NCBI RefSeq assembly: GCF_013248975.1
Contig: NZ_JABRWH010000001.1
Coordinates: forward strand, 1,178,001-1,242,000
DNA length: 64,000 nucleotides
Source of the DNA: Neobacillus endophyticus
GTDB taxonomy: Bacteria; Bacillota; Bacilli; Bacillales; Cytobacillaceae
Direction: 5' to 3'
The translations under genes were made by a program, and so were the position numbers. Each line of letters begins with the position of its first letter. Position 1 is the stretch's first letter. This document shows positions 41,871 through 50,242 of the stretch, in pieces. The notes beneath the pieces are model-generated. The model had not been told where the DNA came from. It saw only the letters and a program-made list of their open reading frames with translations, and searched no databases.

Positions 41871-43487
41871 ATGTTTTACCTTTACGTTATCATCGTTTTT
41901 ACAGCACTAATTTTTATAGCTAATTTGAATTTTTCCTATAAAAGAAGAAAGTTAATTCTAAGTTTATGGGATCAAAATGCTAAGTTAGCCAGCCCCATAA
42001 ATTATCATGCCACGTTTACACACTTTTATGAAAATAGTAAAGGACGCTCTAAGGATCATTATTGTGTAGATGATATCACGTGGAATGACCTAAACATGAC
42101 GAAAATATTTGAAATCATTAATTATACCTTTACTTCTGTCGGAGAAGAAATGTTGTATCACAGGTTAAAAAAAGCGCATGAAAAATATTTGTTTGATGAA
42201 GAATTAATAGAAAAAATTACAGAGGATAAGAAATACAGGATTAAATTATCCTTTATTTTATCCAAATTGGGTAAAGCCCTACATGCAAACTCTTCCCAAT
42301 ATATTTTCGGCAAACCTGATTATAAAGTAACGAAACTATATTTTATCCTTAGTGTTCTTCCGATTCTTGGAGTGATTACGATGTTTTTTTCACTCCAAAT
42401 TGGTCTATTACTAACCTTATTAAGCACATTAGTCAACGTCTTCATTTATTACACCAATCGTTCCAAAAATGAGGTAGAGTTTGAAAATTTATTCTATTGT
42501 TTAAATGTGATCCTCGCATCCAGGAAATTAGCAAAATTAAATCATAATGCTGATTTATTAAAACGAACAAACAAATTACGGAGGGCACCTTTTATTAGCA
42601 TCGTATTATTACAAGATCCTAGTGCGAACAACTTATTACTTCAACTGTTCACATTGCTTAAATCGATATTTTTAATTGATTACTTTGTATTCCATTATAT
42701 AATCAATTTTTTAAGCAAAAATAGTGATATATATGAACTGGCGTGGAAGAACCTAGGGGAGTTTGACTGTTGCTATTCCATTGCATTATGGAGAAAATCA
42801 CTGCCATATTATTGCTTACCAAAATACAATACTAGTAAAACATTCATCGTAAAAGATGCCTACCATCCTTTATTAAACAAACCAGTAGGAAATGATTTTG
42901 ACTTCCATAAAAACGTTCTTCTTACTGGTTCCAATGCTTCTGGGAAGTCTACATTTATCAAAACCATCGCACTTAATATCATTTTATCACAGGCTTTAAA
43001 TACTAGTACCAGCAGGGAAATCACTTTAACCGAAGGATTAGTATATTCCTCCATGGCCATGTCCGATGATATTGAAAAAGGCCAAAGTTATTTCTTAAAT
43101 GAAATTTCTGCACTAAAGAGAATATTTGATATTAGAGATCGCAATAAAGATGTATTTATGTACATATTTCTGGATGAGGTTTTTAAAGGGACCAATACCA
43201 TTGAGCGGGTAGCTGCAGCGGAATCCGTATTAAATTATTTAAATGATTGTAACGAAACAAGGCTTATGGCAGCCACTCATGATTTAGAACTAACTCATAA
43301 ATTGCCACCTAAGTATGATAACTATCATTTTAGAGAACAGATCATTAATGATGAAATTATTTTTGACTATTTAATTAAGGTTGGCCCTTCCAAAACAAAA
43401 AATGCGATTGAATTATTAAGGATTACAGAATTCCCAGAAAAGGTATATCTTGATGCGTTAAGGAATTCTTATGAACTTATTAATTAA
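41871..43487 (+). CDS. Membrane-anchored MutS-like ATPase
   Basis: A 538-residue protein. Two hydrophobic regions (residues ~1-25, and ~155-205 with LYFILSVLPILGVITMFFSLQIGLLLTLLSTLVNVFIYY) anchor it in the membrane. The C-terminal part is a MutS domain V ATPase: Walker A GSNASGKST (~350-358), the helix STSREITLTEG, SSMAMSDDIEKGQSYFLNEI, Walker B MYIFLDEVFKGTN, and the ATHDLELT switch. It lacks the MutS mismatch-recognition and connector domains. Proteins of this architecture are uncharacterised; a role in DNA or nucleic-acid handling at the membrane is possible, but unproven. Monocistronic, with AGGAGG before the start and a strong hairpin after it. Confidence 0.88.
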   Translation: MFYLYVIIVFTALIFIANLNFSYKRRKLILSLWDQNAKLASPINYHATFTHFYENSKGRSKDHYCVDDITWNDLNMTKIFEIINYTFTSVGEEMLYHRLKKAHEKYLFDEELIEKITEDKKYRIKLSFILSKLGKALHANSSQYIFGKPDYKVTKLYFILSVLPILGVITMFFSLQIGLLLTLLSTLVNVFIYYTNRSKNEVEFENLFYCLNVILASRKLAKLNHNADLLKRTNKLRRAPFISIVLLQDPSANNLLLQLFTLLKSIFLIDYFVFHYIINFLSKNSDIYELAWKNLGEFDCCYSIALWRKSLPYYCLPKYNTSKTFIVKDAYHPLLNKPVGNDFDFHKNVLLTGSNASGKSTFIKTIALNIILSQALNTSTSREITLTEGLVYSSMAMSDDIEKGQSYFLNEISALKRIFDIRDRNKDVFMYIFLDEVFKGTNTIERVAAAESVLNYLNDCNETRLMAATHDLELTHKLPPKYDNYHFREQIINDEIIFDYLIKVGPSKTKNAIELLRITEFPEKVYLDALRNSYELIN

Positions 43488-43493
43488 TATCAC

Positions 43494-43528
43494 GTAAGGA
43501 AGCATCGGTTAAACCGATGCTTCCTTAC
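43494..43528. terminator. Bidirectional hairpin after the MutS-like gene
   Basis: GTAAGGAAGCATCGG and CCGATGCTTCCTTAC form a perfect 15-bp stem with a TTAAA loop. It lies between convergent genes; no clean T-run. Confidence 0.75.
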
Positions 43529-43544
43529 AATGTTTTAAAATGAA

Positions 43545-44003
43545 CTAAAGAAAGGTTTCAGCAAATTGTTCTTCAGAAATTACTTTTATACCATTTCTCA
43601 TTAATAAAGCCGAGGTAACGCCCATCCCCTCGATTTTTTCTCCGATAAATTTGCCGTTATAAATCTTTGAACTTCCACAGGATGGGCTGTTCTCTTTGAG
43701 AACGACGATATGTGCATGTAACTCTTTCGCTTTTTCGAGTGCAGCAAATGCTCCTTTTAGGTAAAGTTGCGTCACATCTTTTCCTGTTTGATCCACTACT
43801 CTGGCCTTGCCATCCAACACATCTTCCCCATTCCCCCCTATTATTTCCGCAGGTTCTCTCGGAGTTGAAAAACCACCAAGTAATTCTGGACATATGGTCA
43901 TAGCTTTATTTTCTTCTACTAGTTTACTTATTTTACTATTTAAACAATGCGTACCATTATATCTTACTTCTAACCCCGCCAAGCACGAACTCACCAATAT
44001 CAT
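43545..44003 (-). CDS. DUF523-family protein (YbbK/TudS-like)
   Basis: A 152-residue cytoplasmic protein. The family features are visible: MILVSSCLAGLEVRYNG (SACLLG-like Cys), KAMTICPELLGGFSTPREPAE (CPE-x-x-G and PREP), and LKENSPSCGSSKIYNG (SPSCG). Three conserved cysteines of these motifs would bind an iron-sulfur cluster in the thiouracil desulfurase TudS. Members without experimental data are called DUF523. Start ATG with GGAGGGG eight bases upstream. Function in this cell is unknown. Confidence 0.9.
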   Translation of the reverse strand: MILVSSCLAGLEVRYNGTHCLNSKISKLVEENKAMTICPELLGGFSTPREPAEIIGGNGEDVLDGKARVVDQTGKDVTQLYLKGAFAALEKAKELHAHIVVLKENSPSCGSSKIYNGKFIGEKIEGMGVTSALLMRNGIKVISEEQFAETFL

Positions 44004-44603
44004 TTACGAATCCCCTCCAATCCAGATTTATTTTAACAAATATTCCCTCGTCCGTTAATTTAAGTTCTAACAAAACTTATTTAGGAGTATCTTATTTCAT
44101 CCTCACACAGCGAGGTTTAGTCAGCCCCGTTATTACAACGGATGACATTTGATTTATTTTTAAAACCAATAAAGCTCGTTTCTTCCTCTTTTGGTTTAAT
44201 GATTTCTTTTATTTCAAATCCATCATAAATCACGAGGATCCGCACTTATTGTCGGGGGATCAGGTTAAACACCGAATAGACGGAAAAATTTCGCTTAATG
44301 AGTAATTATTAATAACAAAGGCTTAAATAGACGGAGAGATTCCGTCTATTTACCGGAAAAATGCGGAAATGGGGGCTTTTTGCTTAGTTTAATCGGAAAA
44401 TCTCCCCTTATATACCCCCGAAACATGCTCCATTCTGCATCTAACCGAAAAATCTCCGCTTATTTTTACGGAGTTTTTTATTGTTATTTTCAAAACTATT
44501 TAAAATTTAATACTTCAAAACAGAGCCCTTTATTTCACCCCCCTGCTTTTTCATAAATAGATTTCCAGCTTATTTTTTGTACCGCTAAATGAGCGGAAGA
44601 ACA
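44004..44603. repeat. Intergenic region with decayed repeat block E (GGAAAAATCTCCG type)
   Basis: Between 44270 and 44480, GGAAAAATTTCGCTTAA, GGAGAGATTCCGTC, GGAAAAATGCGG, GGAAAATCTCCCCTTA and GAAAAATCTCCGCTTA recur at irregular spacing: a degenerate tandem array. AAATAGACGGA (44325-44335) and TCCGTCTATTT (44341-44351) form a perfect 11-bp hairpin. The remaining sequence holds nothing recognisable. Confidence 0.7.
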
Positions 44604-44795
44604 CTACCTATCAGGCATAACCAATCCTGCCTTTGAATCCAAGTAGGAAGCTGGTACAATACGCCCCTTCGTTATAATTAAAAAGTAAGTGAATACCCCA
44701 ATGACAATAGCCATACATATGACCATGAGAACCTCAATGAATTTCTGGTTCCACTTTCTTTTGCGGAATTTTCGAAGCTCAATAATTTTGCCCAT
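44604..44795 (-). CDS. Small membrane protein downstream of a ZTP riboswitch
   Basis: A 63-residue protein: a basic N-terminus (MGKIIELRKFRKRKWNQ), one membrane helix (FIEVLMVICMAIVIGVFTYFLII) and a short tail ending VMPDR. I choose the ATG at 44793-44795 with GGGTGAAGG upstream. A longer form beginning at GTG 44898-44900, preceded by AAGGA at seven bases, is also possible. The gene lies directly downstream of a ZTP (pfl) riboswitch and its terminator (44952-45060), without any other cistron in view, so its expression should rise when ZTP (Z-nucleotide) accumulates under folate stress. The protein resembles nothing I know. This is the clearest case here of a regulated gene of unknown function. 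Confidence 0.75.
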   Translation of the reverse strand: MGKIIELRKFRKRKWNQKFIEVLMVICMAIVIGVFTYFLIITKGRIVPASYLDSKAGLVMPDR

Positions 44796-44919
44796 TATAC
44801 CTTCACCCTTCCATTTAAAGAAAACTTGCCATCTGACGAGCCCGTTAGGGCGAAGACAGAGGCGTAGTTCGCCGAAAAGCACAGCTGATCGACTGCTCAC
44901 GAAGCATTCCTTAGTGTAC

Positions 44920-44948
44920 TTATGCCTGATAGGAAAGCTTTCCTATCG
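44920..44948 (-). repeat. Leader palindrome and arm complementary to the 3' end of the small gene
   Basis: GATAGGAAAGCTTTCCTATC (44928-44947) is a perfect 20-bp palindrome in the leader. The neighbouring TTATGCCTGATAGG (44920-44933) is the exact inverse of CCTATCAGGCATAA (44607-44620), which encodes the last codons (MPDR, stop) of the small gene, so leader and 3' end could pair over 14 bp. Confidence 0.7.
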
Positions 44949-44951
44949 GCC

Positions 44952-44986
44952 AAATAAAAAAAGTGTTTGATCTATTCAAACACTTT
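44952..44986 (-). terminator. Riboswitch expression-platform terminator
   Basis: AAAGTGTTTGA (44960-44970) and TCAAACACTTT (44976-44986) form a perfect 11-bp stem with a 5-base loop; minus RNA continues UUUUUAUUUG. It directly adjoins the ZTP aptamer 3' end, the layout of a transcription-attenuation switch. Confidence 0.88.
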
Positions 44987-45060
44987 GCCCAGGCGAACGG
45001 CTGACTATATCAATGTGTTCCCCCGTGGTAACCCACGTTTCATCGCCAGTACACATTGAA
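44987..45060 (-). ncRNA. ZTP (pfl motif) riboswitch aptamer
   Basis: The minus-strand RNA reads UCAAUGUGUACUGGCG, then CGUGGGUUACCACGGGGG, AACACAUUGA, and near the 3' end CCGUUCGCCUGGGC. These are the pfl-motif landmarks: P1 (CAAUGUG/CACAUUG), UACUGGCG, the GUGGGUUACCAC stem-loop with GGGG, and the 3' GCCUGGGC that forms the ZTP-binding pseudoknot. The order and spacing match the known Fusobacterium ZTP aptamer. It senses ZTP/ZMP, which builds up when 10-formyl-THF is short, and normally controls purine and one-carbon genes. Here it is followed only by a small unknown membrane protein. Confidence 0.93.
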
Positions 45061-45211
45061 CGATTAATTTATATGATTTTACCAAAATTGCCCTCTGACC
45101 TCAAGTAAATAATGTTTATATTTTGAATTTTTCGATACATATGAGTTTAAATCTTTATGTTCCGCGTGTTATCCCATAATAATAGCCCATTCCTATTCAA
45201 CGATCAGGCCT

Positions 45212-45260
45212 TTTTAAAAAAAATTAGGTGCTATCCCTATGACAGAACAGCACCCAATTT
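45212..45260 (-). terminator. Terminator of the 45.3 kb small membrane gene
   Basis: AGGTGCT and AGCACCC-type arms form a stem at ~45226-45257; the left A-run gives a U-run in minus RNA. It lies directly after the stop codon. Confidence 0.7.
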
Positions 45261-45551
45261 TTATTTATAAATAAGAATATTGATTACAATTGATAAAACC
45301 AGGGATATAACCCATAACATAGGTATGAAATTGACAGCTGCAGAAATCCTTCTTCTTCGCTTGCGAAGGATCCAGGCAATAATGGAACACGTAAGCACCG
45401 CGATTGGATACAAACTAATGAGCAAGACAAAAGTAACATTATAAATGCTATAACCGTTGTCAAAAGTCATAAACGATAAACCCCAAATTAGATACCAAGG
45501 AACCAAACATAGTAAATAAAGGATTTGTGTGGTGATGAGTAATGTTTTCAT
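45261..45551 (-). CDS. Small polytopic membrane protein, unknown
   Basis: A 96-residue protein with three membrane helices (LLITTQILYLLCLVPWYLIWGLSF, NVTFVLLISLYPIAVLTCSIIAWIL, FIPMLWVISLVLSIVINILIY) and a basic loop (RKRRRR) between helices two and three. The start ATG has GGGGGA six bases upstream. It follows the YdaM-like glycosyltransferase gene by ~30 bases, so it may be part of that operon. No family recognised. Confidence 0.7.
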   Translation of the reverse strand: MKTLLITTQILYLLCLVPWYLIWGLSFMTFDNGYSIYNVTFVLLISLYPIAVLTCSIIAWILRKRRRRISAAVNFIPMLWVISLVLSIVINILIYK

Positions 45552-45580
45552 ATCTTCCCCCTTACAAAGGAAAAATTCTA

Positions 45581-46816
45581 TTAACCTTTCATATCTTCTA
45601 ATCGAATGGAACGAGTATGAATGGTATGATTCCAGGTTTTGTTCTTACTTGTAAACAACCCCACCAAAGTGATTGGAAACCAGGTAAATTGGAAAACAGG
45701 AAAAAGAATAAGCCCCAGATACGCCTTCCATGGTCTCCTTTCCATAAGCATGACTAACGGAAATTGCAGAAACAATGCCGTGTTAAGTGCAAACCAAGCC
45801 CAGTCTGGAACCATTTTCAGCAGGGCAAACTGAGAATATAAAGGTGTGGCAACCTGCAAATAGGACATCACCCATACAGCGGCAACGAATAAAAACCGAA
45901 TCGGTTGAAACAAATACATTGCTGCATCAAACAGTGCAAACCGCTTTGTTTGAATTGCCTTTAAAATAAGAGGCTTCATATATCTCCTTGCACAATCGGT
46001 ATGCCCGCGCATCCACCGCAGCCGTTGTCTGATAGAGCTCATAAGAGTGATCGGCTTCTCATCATAGACAATGGCATTTTTTGCCCAGGTTGGATAGATC
46101 TCATTGCTTATACATTTGGCAGTGAACTCCACATCCTCTGTTAGGGATGTGGCATTCCATCCTAATTCCTTAAGCAAATTTGTCTCAAAACACATTCCCG
46201 TTCCGGAAAGGGTAGCAGCCATCCCCCAATTATGCCTGGCTTCCTGCCACATTCGGTTAATAAACCAGTATGTAATAGCATATGACAGGGAAACCCAAGA
46301 ATCGAATGGATTTTTAGTTTCTAAATAACTTTGAATCACTCGATGTCCCTCTACTAGATTATTATTCATTTCGAGCAGAAAGTTTCTACTGACCAAATTG
46401 TCTGCGTCAAAGACTACCACAGCATCATGCTGCCGATCTCTCTTCCATAGCTTCTCCAGCATCCATTCCATGGCATAACCCTTGCCTTTATTGACTGCAT
46501 CAAATCTTTCCATTGCACACACATTATACTGCTTAACAATTTGTGCCGTTTGATCTGTACAATTATCGCAGATGACAAAGATTTCATACAACTCTTTTGG
46601 GTAATCTAAGTTTATAAGATTTTCTAAGAGTGGCGCTATAACCTTCTCTTCATTATGGGCAGCTACTAAAATGGCAAATGATTTTTGGGGAGGATGATCC
46701 ACCTTGTCCTCCATTTTTCTCCTACAACCTGCCAAACTAATAATAATTTGATAGATACTAACTGTAAAAATAATAAATTGAAATATATCCGCAATGATGA
46801 CGAAGAACTGATGCAT
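45581..46816 (-). CDS. Family 2 glycosyltransferase, membrane, YdaM-like
   Basis: A 411-residue processive-type glycosyltransferase with one N-terminal and three or four C-terminal membrane helices. The catalytic domain has FAILVAAHNEEKVIAPLL at the start, DADN (the DxD) at ~135, TEDVEF (~230, the general base Asp) and RQRLRWMRGH (the QxxRW of beta-glycan synthases). The architecture fits B. subtilis YdaM of the yda exopolysaccharide operon, activated by c-di-GMP. It directly follows a YdaL-like deacetylase gene with no gap (stop at 46817, start 46816). Expected role: synthesis and export of an extracellular polysaccharide. Confidence 0.9.
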   Translation of the reverse strand: MHQFFVIIADIFQFIIFTVSIYQIIISLAGCRRKMEDKVDHPPQKSFAILVAAHNEEKVIAPLLENLINLDYPKELYEIFVICDNCTDQTAQIVKQYNVCAMERFDAVNKGKGYAMEWMLEKLWKRDRQHDAVVVFDADNLVSRNFLLEMNNNLVEGHRVIQSYLETKNPFDSWVSLSYAITYWFINRMWQEARHNWGMAATLSGTGMCFETNLLKELGWNATSLTEDVEFTAKCISNEIYPTWAKNAIVYDEKPITLMSSIRQRLRWMRGHTDCARRYMKPLILKAIQTKRFALFDAAMYLFQPIRFLFVAAVWVMSYLQVATPLYSQFALLKMVPDWAWFALNTALFLQFPLVMLMERRPWKAYLGLILFPVFQFTWFPITLVGLFTSKNKTWNHTIHTRSIRLEDMKG

Positions 46817-48745
46817 TTATTTTTTTCCTTTCGATTTTGGCATTGGACCTCGAAAAGACAAGGCCACATCCAACACATGGTTTGCCTCATCATACGATCC
46901 AATATCCATTTTCCCATTACCATCAAAATCGGCAATGAATCCTGATCTATTTAATCCTTCCGCCCATGGGCCAAAGTCGTTGCTTATTGGAGAAAAATGA
47001 CCATTCCCCTTATTCTCATATACCCTCCAAACCCCATCTTTCCTTGAATATACGATGATGTCACTTCTACCATCTCCATTCGTGTCACCAGCTAGGATCT
47101 GGTCATCAGAATGAATGTCAATGCCTTTAATGAGGAAGGGCTTGGTGAAGTTGTCTCCTTGATTATAAAGAATAAACACTTTATGATTTTTAGGCGAAAC
47201 ACTAAGGATTCCATCGTGTTTACTGTCCTGGAACCCACTAACTAGAAAGGTTGAGCCCGCCGTTAAGGTCGTTTTTAAACTGTTTGAAATCAGTTGATTA
47301 TTCACGATACGAATTAAAATAATCTGTCTCTTTTTTGTTGCGATAAGTTGATGGTCTTCCCCATTTTGAAACGATTGAAGGGACGCAAGCCCACTTGGAA
47401 GTTTTCCTAGTAATATGGGGGACTCAAATAAACCTTTTCCTGCCAAACAAGCTTTTAAGTCACCATTTTGTTTATTGTAAAAAATAAGATCCTGCTTACC
47501 ATCATGATTAATATCAGTAAGAAAAGATTGTTCCTCAGGTAATGATGTATACTTTAACCAAACCTCACTCGCTTCCTGAGGTCGATTGCGCGGCCATAAA
47601 TAGTTCCCCGGGATCACCATGATTCTATGTGCCTCACGCACCACCACATCTGTATATCCGCTGCCCGTTACATCTCCTAACATGATATGATTTGTTTTTG
47701 TGTCAGGCGGCAGTGTGACACGATGAGCAGGGGTAAACGGGACAATATCAAATAAGGACCTCCAATGATACCCTTCTTTCTTGAAGCCCATGACAAGCCT
47801 ATGAAGATAGGAAGACTGACCTGTTTGTTTATAGCGATATTCAGGCAGTCCATCCTTTACTATAGGTTTACCATCTTTTCCAGTCACCGGCTCTAGATTA
47901 GGGAACTCTAAGAATGGGTGGTAATAAAAAGAGGCTAGTCCATTGCTGTGCGCCGCCTTTGAAAGAATGTTATCTACTGATTTGCCATTGGTTACATAAG
48001 AATACGGAGCCGGGACATAGACGGAACCCAAGCTATTCTGTCCATACGAATTAACAGTATCATAGACATTCAAATCCTTGAGGGATCTTAGGGAGTAAAG
48101 ATCCGGCTGATAGAGAATACCCATATAGGAGCGGAATACTTTCTCCTGTTCACGTGTGTCCTTATAATGAGGAGACTCCCAGAAGGCCGGATGGAGACCA
48201 GCTTTATAGAAAGCAGACAAACTATCTGTTATCCTCTCCTCTGCATATGAGGCTTCCTTCGTTTCCGGTGCATTTTTCACATTAAATTCGGTACCAATCC
48301 CTGAGTTTTGGCTATTGTCGGCCTTTGCAACATCTCCATACTGATGGGTATATCCGTGCATTCCAAGTACACCATGATGTTGTTCAGCTTCTTGAAGGAG
48401 CCTGATGAATGCCGTTACGACAGCATCTGGTTTTGGATCATCAATCCCTCGTTCCTGCCAAATATGATCCGAACCGATACTCATTCTTCTTGGAATAACC
48501 GCCACTTGAAATGGGATATGCTGCGACTCTAAGTATTCCATAACGGCCCGAAGCTTGCCCAAATCTGCTAAACTATTATATTCACCACCTGGCCCGACGT
48601 CTTCCAGACGAATCATGACATGCTTTTTATTCGCATCAGGATAAATGTTTGCTCCAGTATACGTTACAAAATACACCAACACCGCCAAAACAATCATCAC
48701 TGTTCCGATGATGACACTAAACCACTTCCAAAATTTCCTGTTCAA
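46817..48745 (-). CDS. DUF2334 polysaccharide-deacetylase-like protein with C-terminal VCBS/FG-GAP repeats (YdaL-like)
   Basis: A 642-residue exported membrane-anchored protein: one N-terminal helix (~8-30), DUF2334 deacetylase-like domain (~42-345) with RLEDVG (46-51), GMHGYTHQYG (129-137) and YYHPF (274-278), then four FG-GAP/VCBS-type calcium loops: GDVTGSGYTD (357-366), TDINHDGKQD (410-419), AGDTNGDGRSD (552-562) and ADFDGNGKMD (605-614). The Asp/Asn-Gly rich loops suggest a beta-propeller facing outside. YdaL itself has no such propeller, so this is an expanded version. It sits directly upstream of the GT2 gene and would modify the polysaccharide it makes. Confidence 0.9.
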   Translation of the reverse strand: MNRKFWKWFSVIIGTVMIVLAVLVYFVTYTGANIYPDANKKHVMIRLEDVGPGGEYNSLADLGKLRAVMEYLESQHIPFQVAVIPRRMSIGSDHIWQERGIDDPKPDAVVTAFIRLLQEAEQHHGVLGMHGYTHQYGDVAKADNSQNSGIGTEFNVKNAPETKEASYAEERITDSLSAFYKAGLHPAFWESPHYKDTREQEKVFRSYMGILYQPDLYSLRSLKDLNVYDTVNSYGQNSLGSVYVPAPYSYVTNGKSVDNILSKAAHSNGLASFYYHPFLEFPNLEPVTGKDGKPIVKDGLPEYRYKQTGQSSYLHRLVMGFKKEGYHWRSLFDIVPFTPAHRVTLPPDTKTNHIMLGDVTGSGYTDVVVREAHRIMVIPGNYLWPRNRPQEASEVWLKYTSLPEEQSFLTDINHDGKQDLIFYNKQNGDLKACLAGKGLFESPILLGKLPSGLASLQSFQNGEDHQLIATKKRQIILIRIVNNQLISNSLKTTLTAGSTFLVSGFQDSKHDGILSVSPKNHKVFILYNQGDNFTKPFLIKGIDIHSDDQILAGDTNGDGRSDIIVYSRKDGVWRVYENKGNGHFSPISNDFGPWAEGLNRSGFIADFDGNGKMDIGSYDEANHVLDVALSFRGPMPKSKGKK

Positions 48746-48791
48746 ACTATATATTCCTCCGGTTGTTCTAAGTTTCTAACTACCTATTGTT

Positions 48792-49097
48792 TTATGGACC
48801 AAAAGGTAAAAAGTACGTAAACATAAAAGCTATAAAGGCAAAAACTGAAATCGTACATAAACTAATGAAGTGTAACAGAATATAAATAATCTTCCTTTTC
48901 CCTTTAATAAAAAACGAATAAATAAATCCAAGAACTGGGTTTACGATTAAAAAAGATAATGCGACCGCCATTATTACTTTCCCGCTTATATGTATGTCTG
49001 TTAAAGTGATTAAAAAAACGAGTAAAATACTAACAACAACCGTCGCAATTAAGGAAGTCAATGCCACCTTACTTGGATTTCGAAAAAACTCCTTCAT
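48792..49097 (-). CDS. Small membrane protein, unknown
   Basis: A 101-residue protein with three membrane helices (SLIATVVVSILLVFLITLTDIHI, VIMAVALSFLIVNPVLGFIYSFF, IIYILLHFISLCTISVFAFIAFMF). The start at ATG 49095-49097 follows AAAGGAG by six bases; the upstream in-frame ATG (49121) has no ribosome binding site. It precedes the YdaL-like gene by ~45 bases on the same strand, so it may share its transcript. No family recognised. Confidence 0.7.
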   Translation of the reverse strand: MKEFFRNPSKVALTSLIATVVVSILLVFLITLTDIHISGKVIMAVALSFLIVNPVLGFIYSFFIKGKRKIIYILLHFISLCTISVFAFIAFMFTYFLPFGP

Positions 49098-49331
49098 ACC
49101 AATCTCCTTTTTTTGCAGCAAATAGACATGGCTGCAAAACAGTATCCAAATACCTATTAAAATAGATAGATGGTATTAGGTCAATAGACAGACGTAAATT
49201 TTCTGATATTTATTCTCATTTACGAGTTCGCTTGGTGACCTCTTTATTCATACAGAATACCTCGATCATTGATCGATTCCTTTTCACTATTACTACAAAA
49301 CCTTGTTATTTTACTCGATCCTTTATTCCAT

Positions 49332-49366
49332 TAAAAAAGACGCTTTCCGTGTTCCGGATAAGCGTC
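49332..49366 (-). terminator. Terminator of the cytochrome-b-like gene
   Basis: GACGCTT (49339-49345) and AAGCGTC (49360-49366) pair, with an inner TCCG/CGGA; the left A-run gives UUUUUU in minus RNA. It lies ~165 bases after the stop codon. Confidence 0.65.
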
Positions 49367-49531
49367 CGATCGTTAAAGATCGATAAATTCAATTCAACTG
49401 TTGTTTATTGAAATTCTTTATAAAATCAACTGTCTAAAACATGATACAGCCAATGATCGGCACAAGAAATCAACTTTAAATCATAAGTTCCCATCTCTAC
49501 AGCTGCCCACGGTAAATGCCCAGTTGGTTAC

Positions 49532-50242
49532 TCATAGTTTCGGTCTTTTATTGGTTAGACGTAAGATCGGTATCGCAATTAAAACCGCAATTACAGACGC
49601 TACAATTCCCAAAGCAATCGGACCTGGGATATCCCATTGTCCATGCCTCCCAACCCTCAATGGAGTGATGATGATTGCCGCAATACCGCTCAGTATTAAT
49701 GCTGCAATGTTAATACCAAGCCGACTTGCCCGACCTGGAAAATGGTACTTGGATATGCTGCTCCAATCATTTGCCATTAGACTTGCAGCCTTGCGAAGAT
49801 AGGCGAATATGTGTACTGCGAGCAACGGCAGCCATAAAGTTACACTAACGGTATGTATCTTATGAAATAATCCCTCATAGGCATGTCCACCCAACACCAG
49901 TCCAACCCCGCTAATAAACACCAAAATGGTCATTACAACGAGGAACGGCGCTAAAAGCCGGAGTAATATATTAGGTGGACCTGCCTTTACGAATTCAGGT
50001 GATTTTGTATAGTAACGAAAAAATCGGTATCCAGTGCTTCCCATCTTGACAACTAAAGGTCCAGCTAACAGGACACCAACAAAAATATGTTCAGACCTTA
50101 GTGCATCTAAGTTCGCAGTAATGACAAGCTCCGCTATGATGAGTACAAAAAGCACAATGCCTGCAATTGCTGTTATTCGTTTGTTTCGTTCAATTGGAAA
50201 TGGTTCATTCTCATCAGCATAGAGTTCTTTTCTATTTAGCAT
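49532..50242 (-). CDS. Cytochrome b561/DUF4405-like membrane protein
   Basis: A 236-residue protein with five or six membrane helices. Paired histidines typical of four-helix haem-binding bundles appear in DALRSEHIFVGVLLAGPLVV (His ~52) and in EGLFHKIHTVSVTLWLPLLAVHIFAYLRKAASL (three His, ~128-146). The protein therefore probably binds haem b and moves electrons in the membrane. The family is DUF4405-like/cytochrome b561-like; no partner subunits are next to it. Start ATG has GAGGGAG seven bases upstream. Confidence 0.8.
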   Translation of the reverse strand: MLNRKELYADENEPFPIERNKRITAIAGIVLFVLIIAELVITANLDALRSEHIFVGVLLAGPLVVKMGSTGYRFFRYYTKSPEFVKAGPPNILLRLLAPFLVVMTILVFISGVGLVLGGHAYEGLFHKIHTVSVTLWLPLLAVHIFAYLRKAASLMANDWSSISKYHFPGRASRLGINIAALILSGIAAIIITPLRVGRHGQWDIPGPIALGIVASVIAVLIAIPILRLTNKRPKL

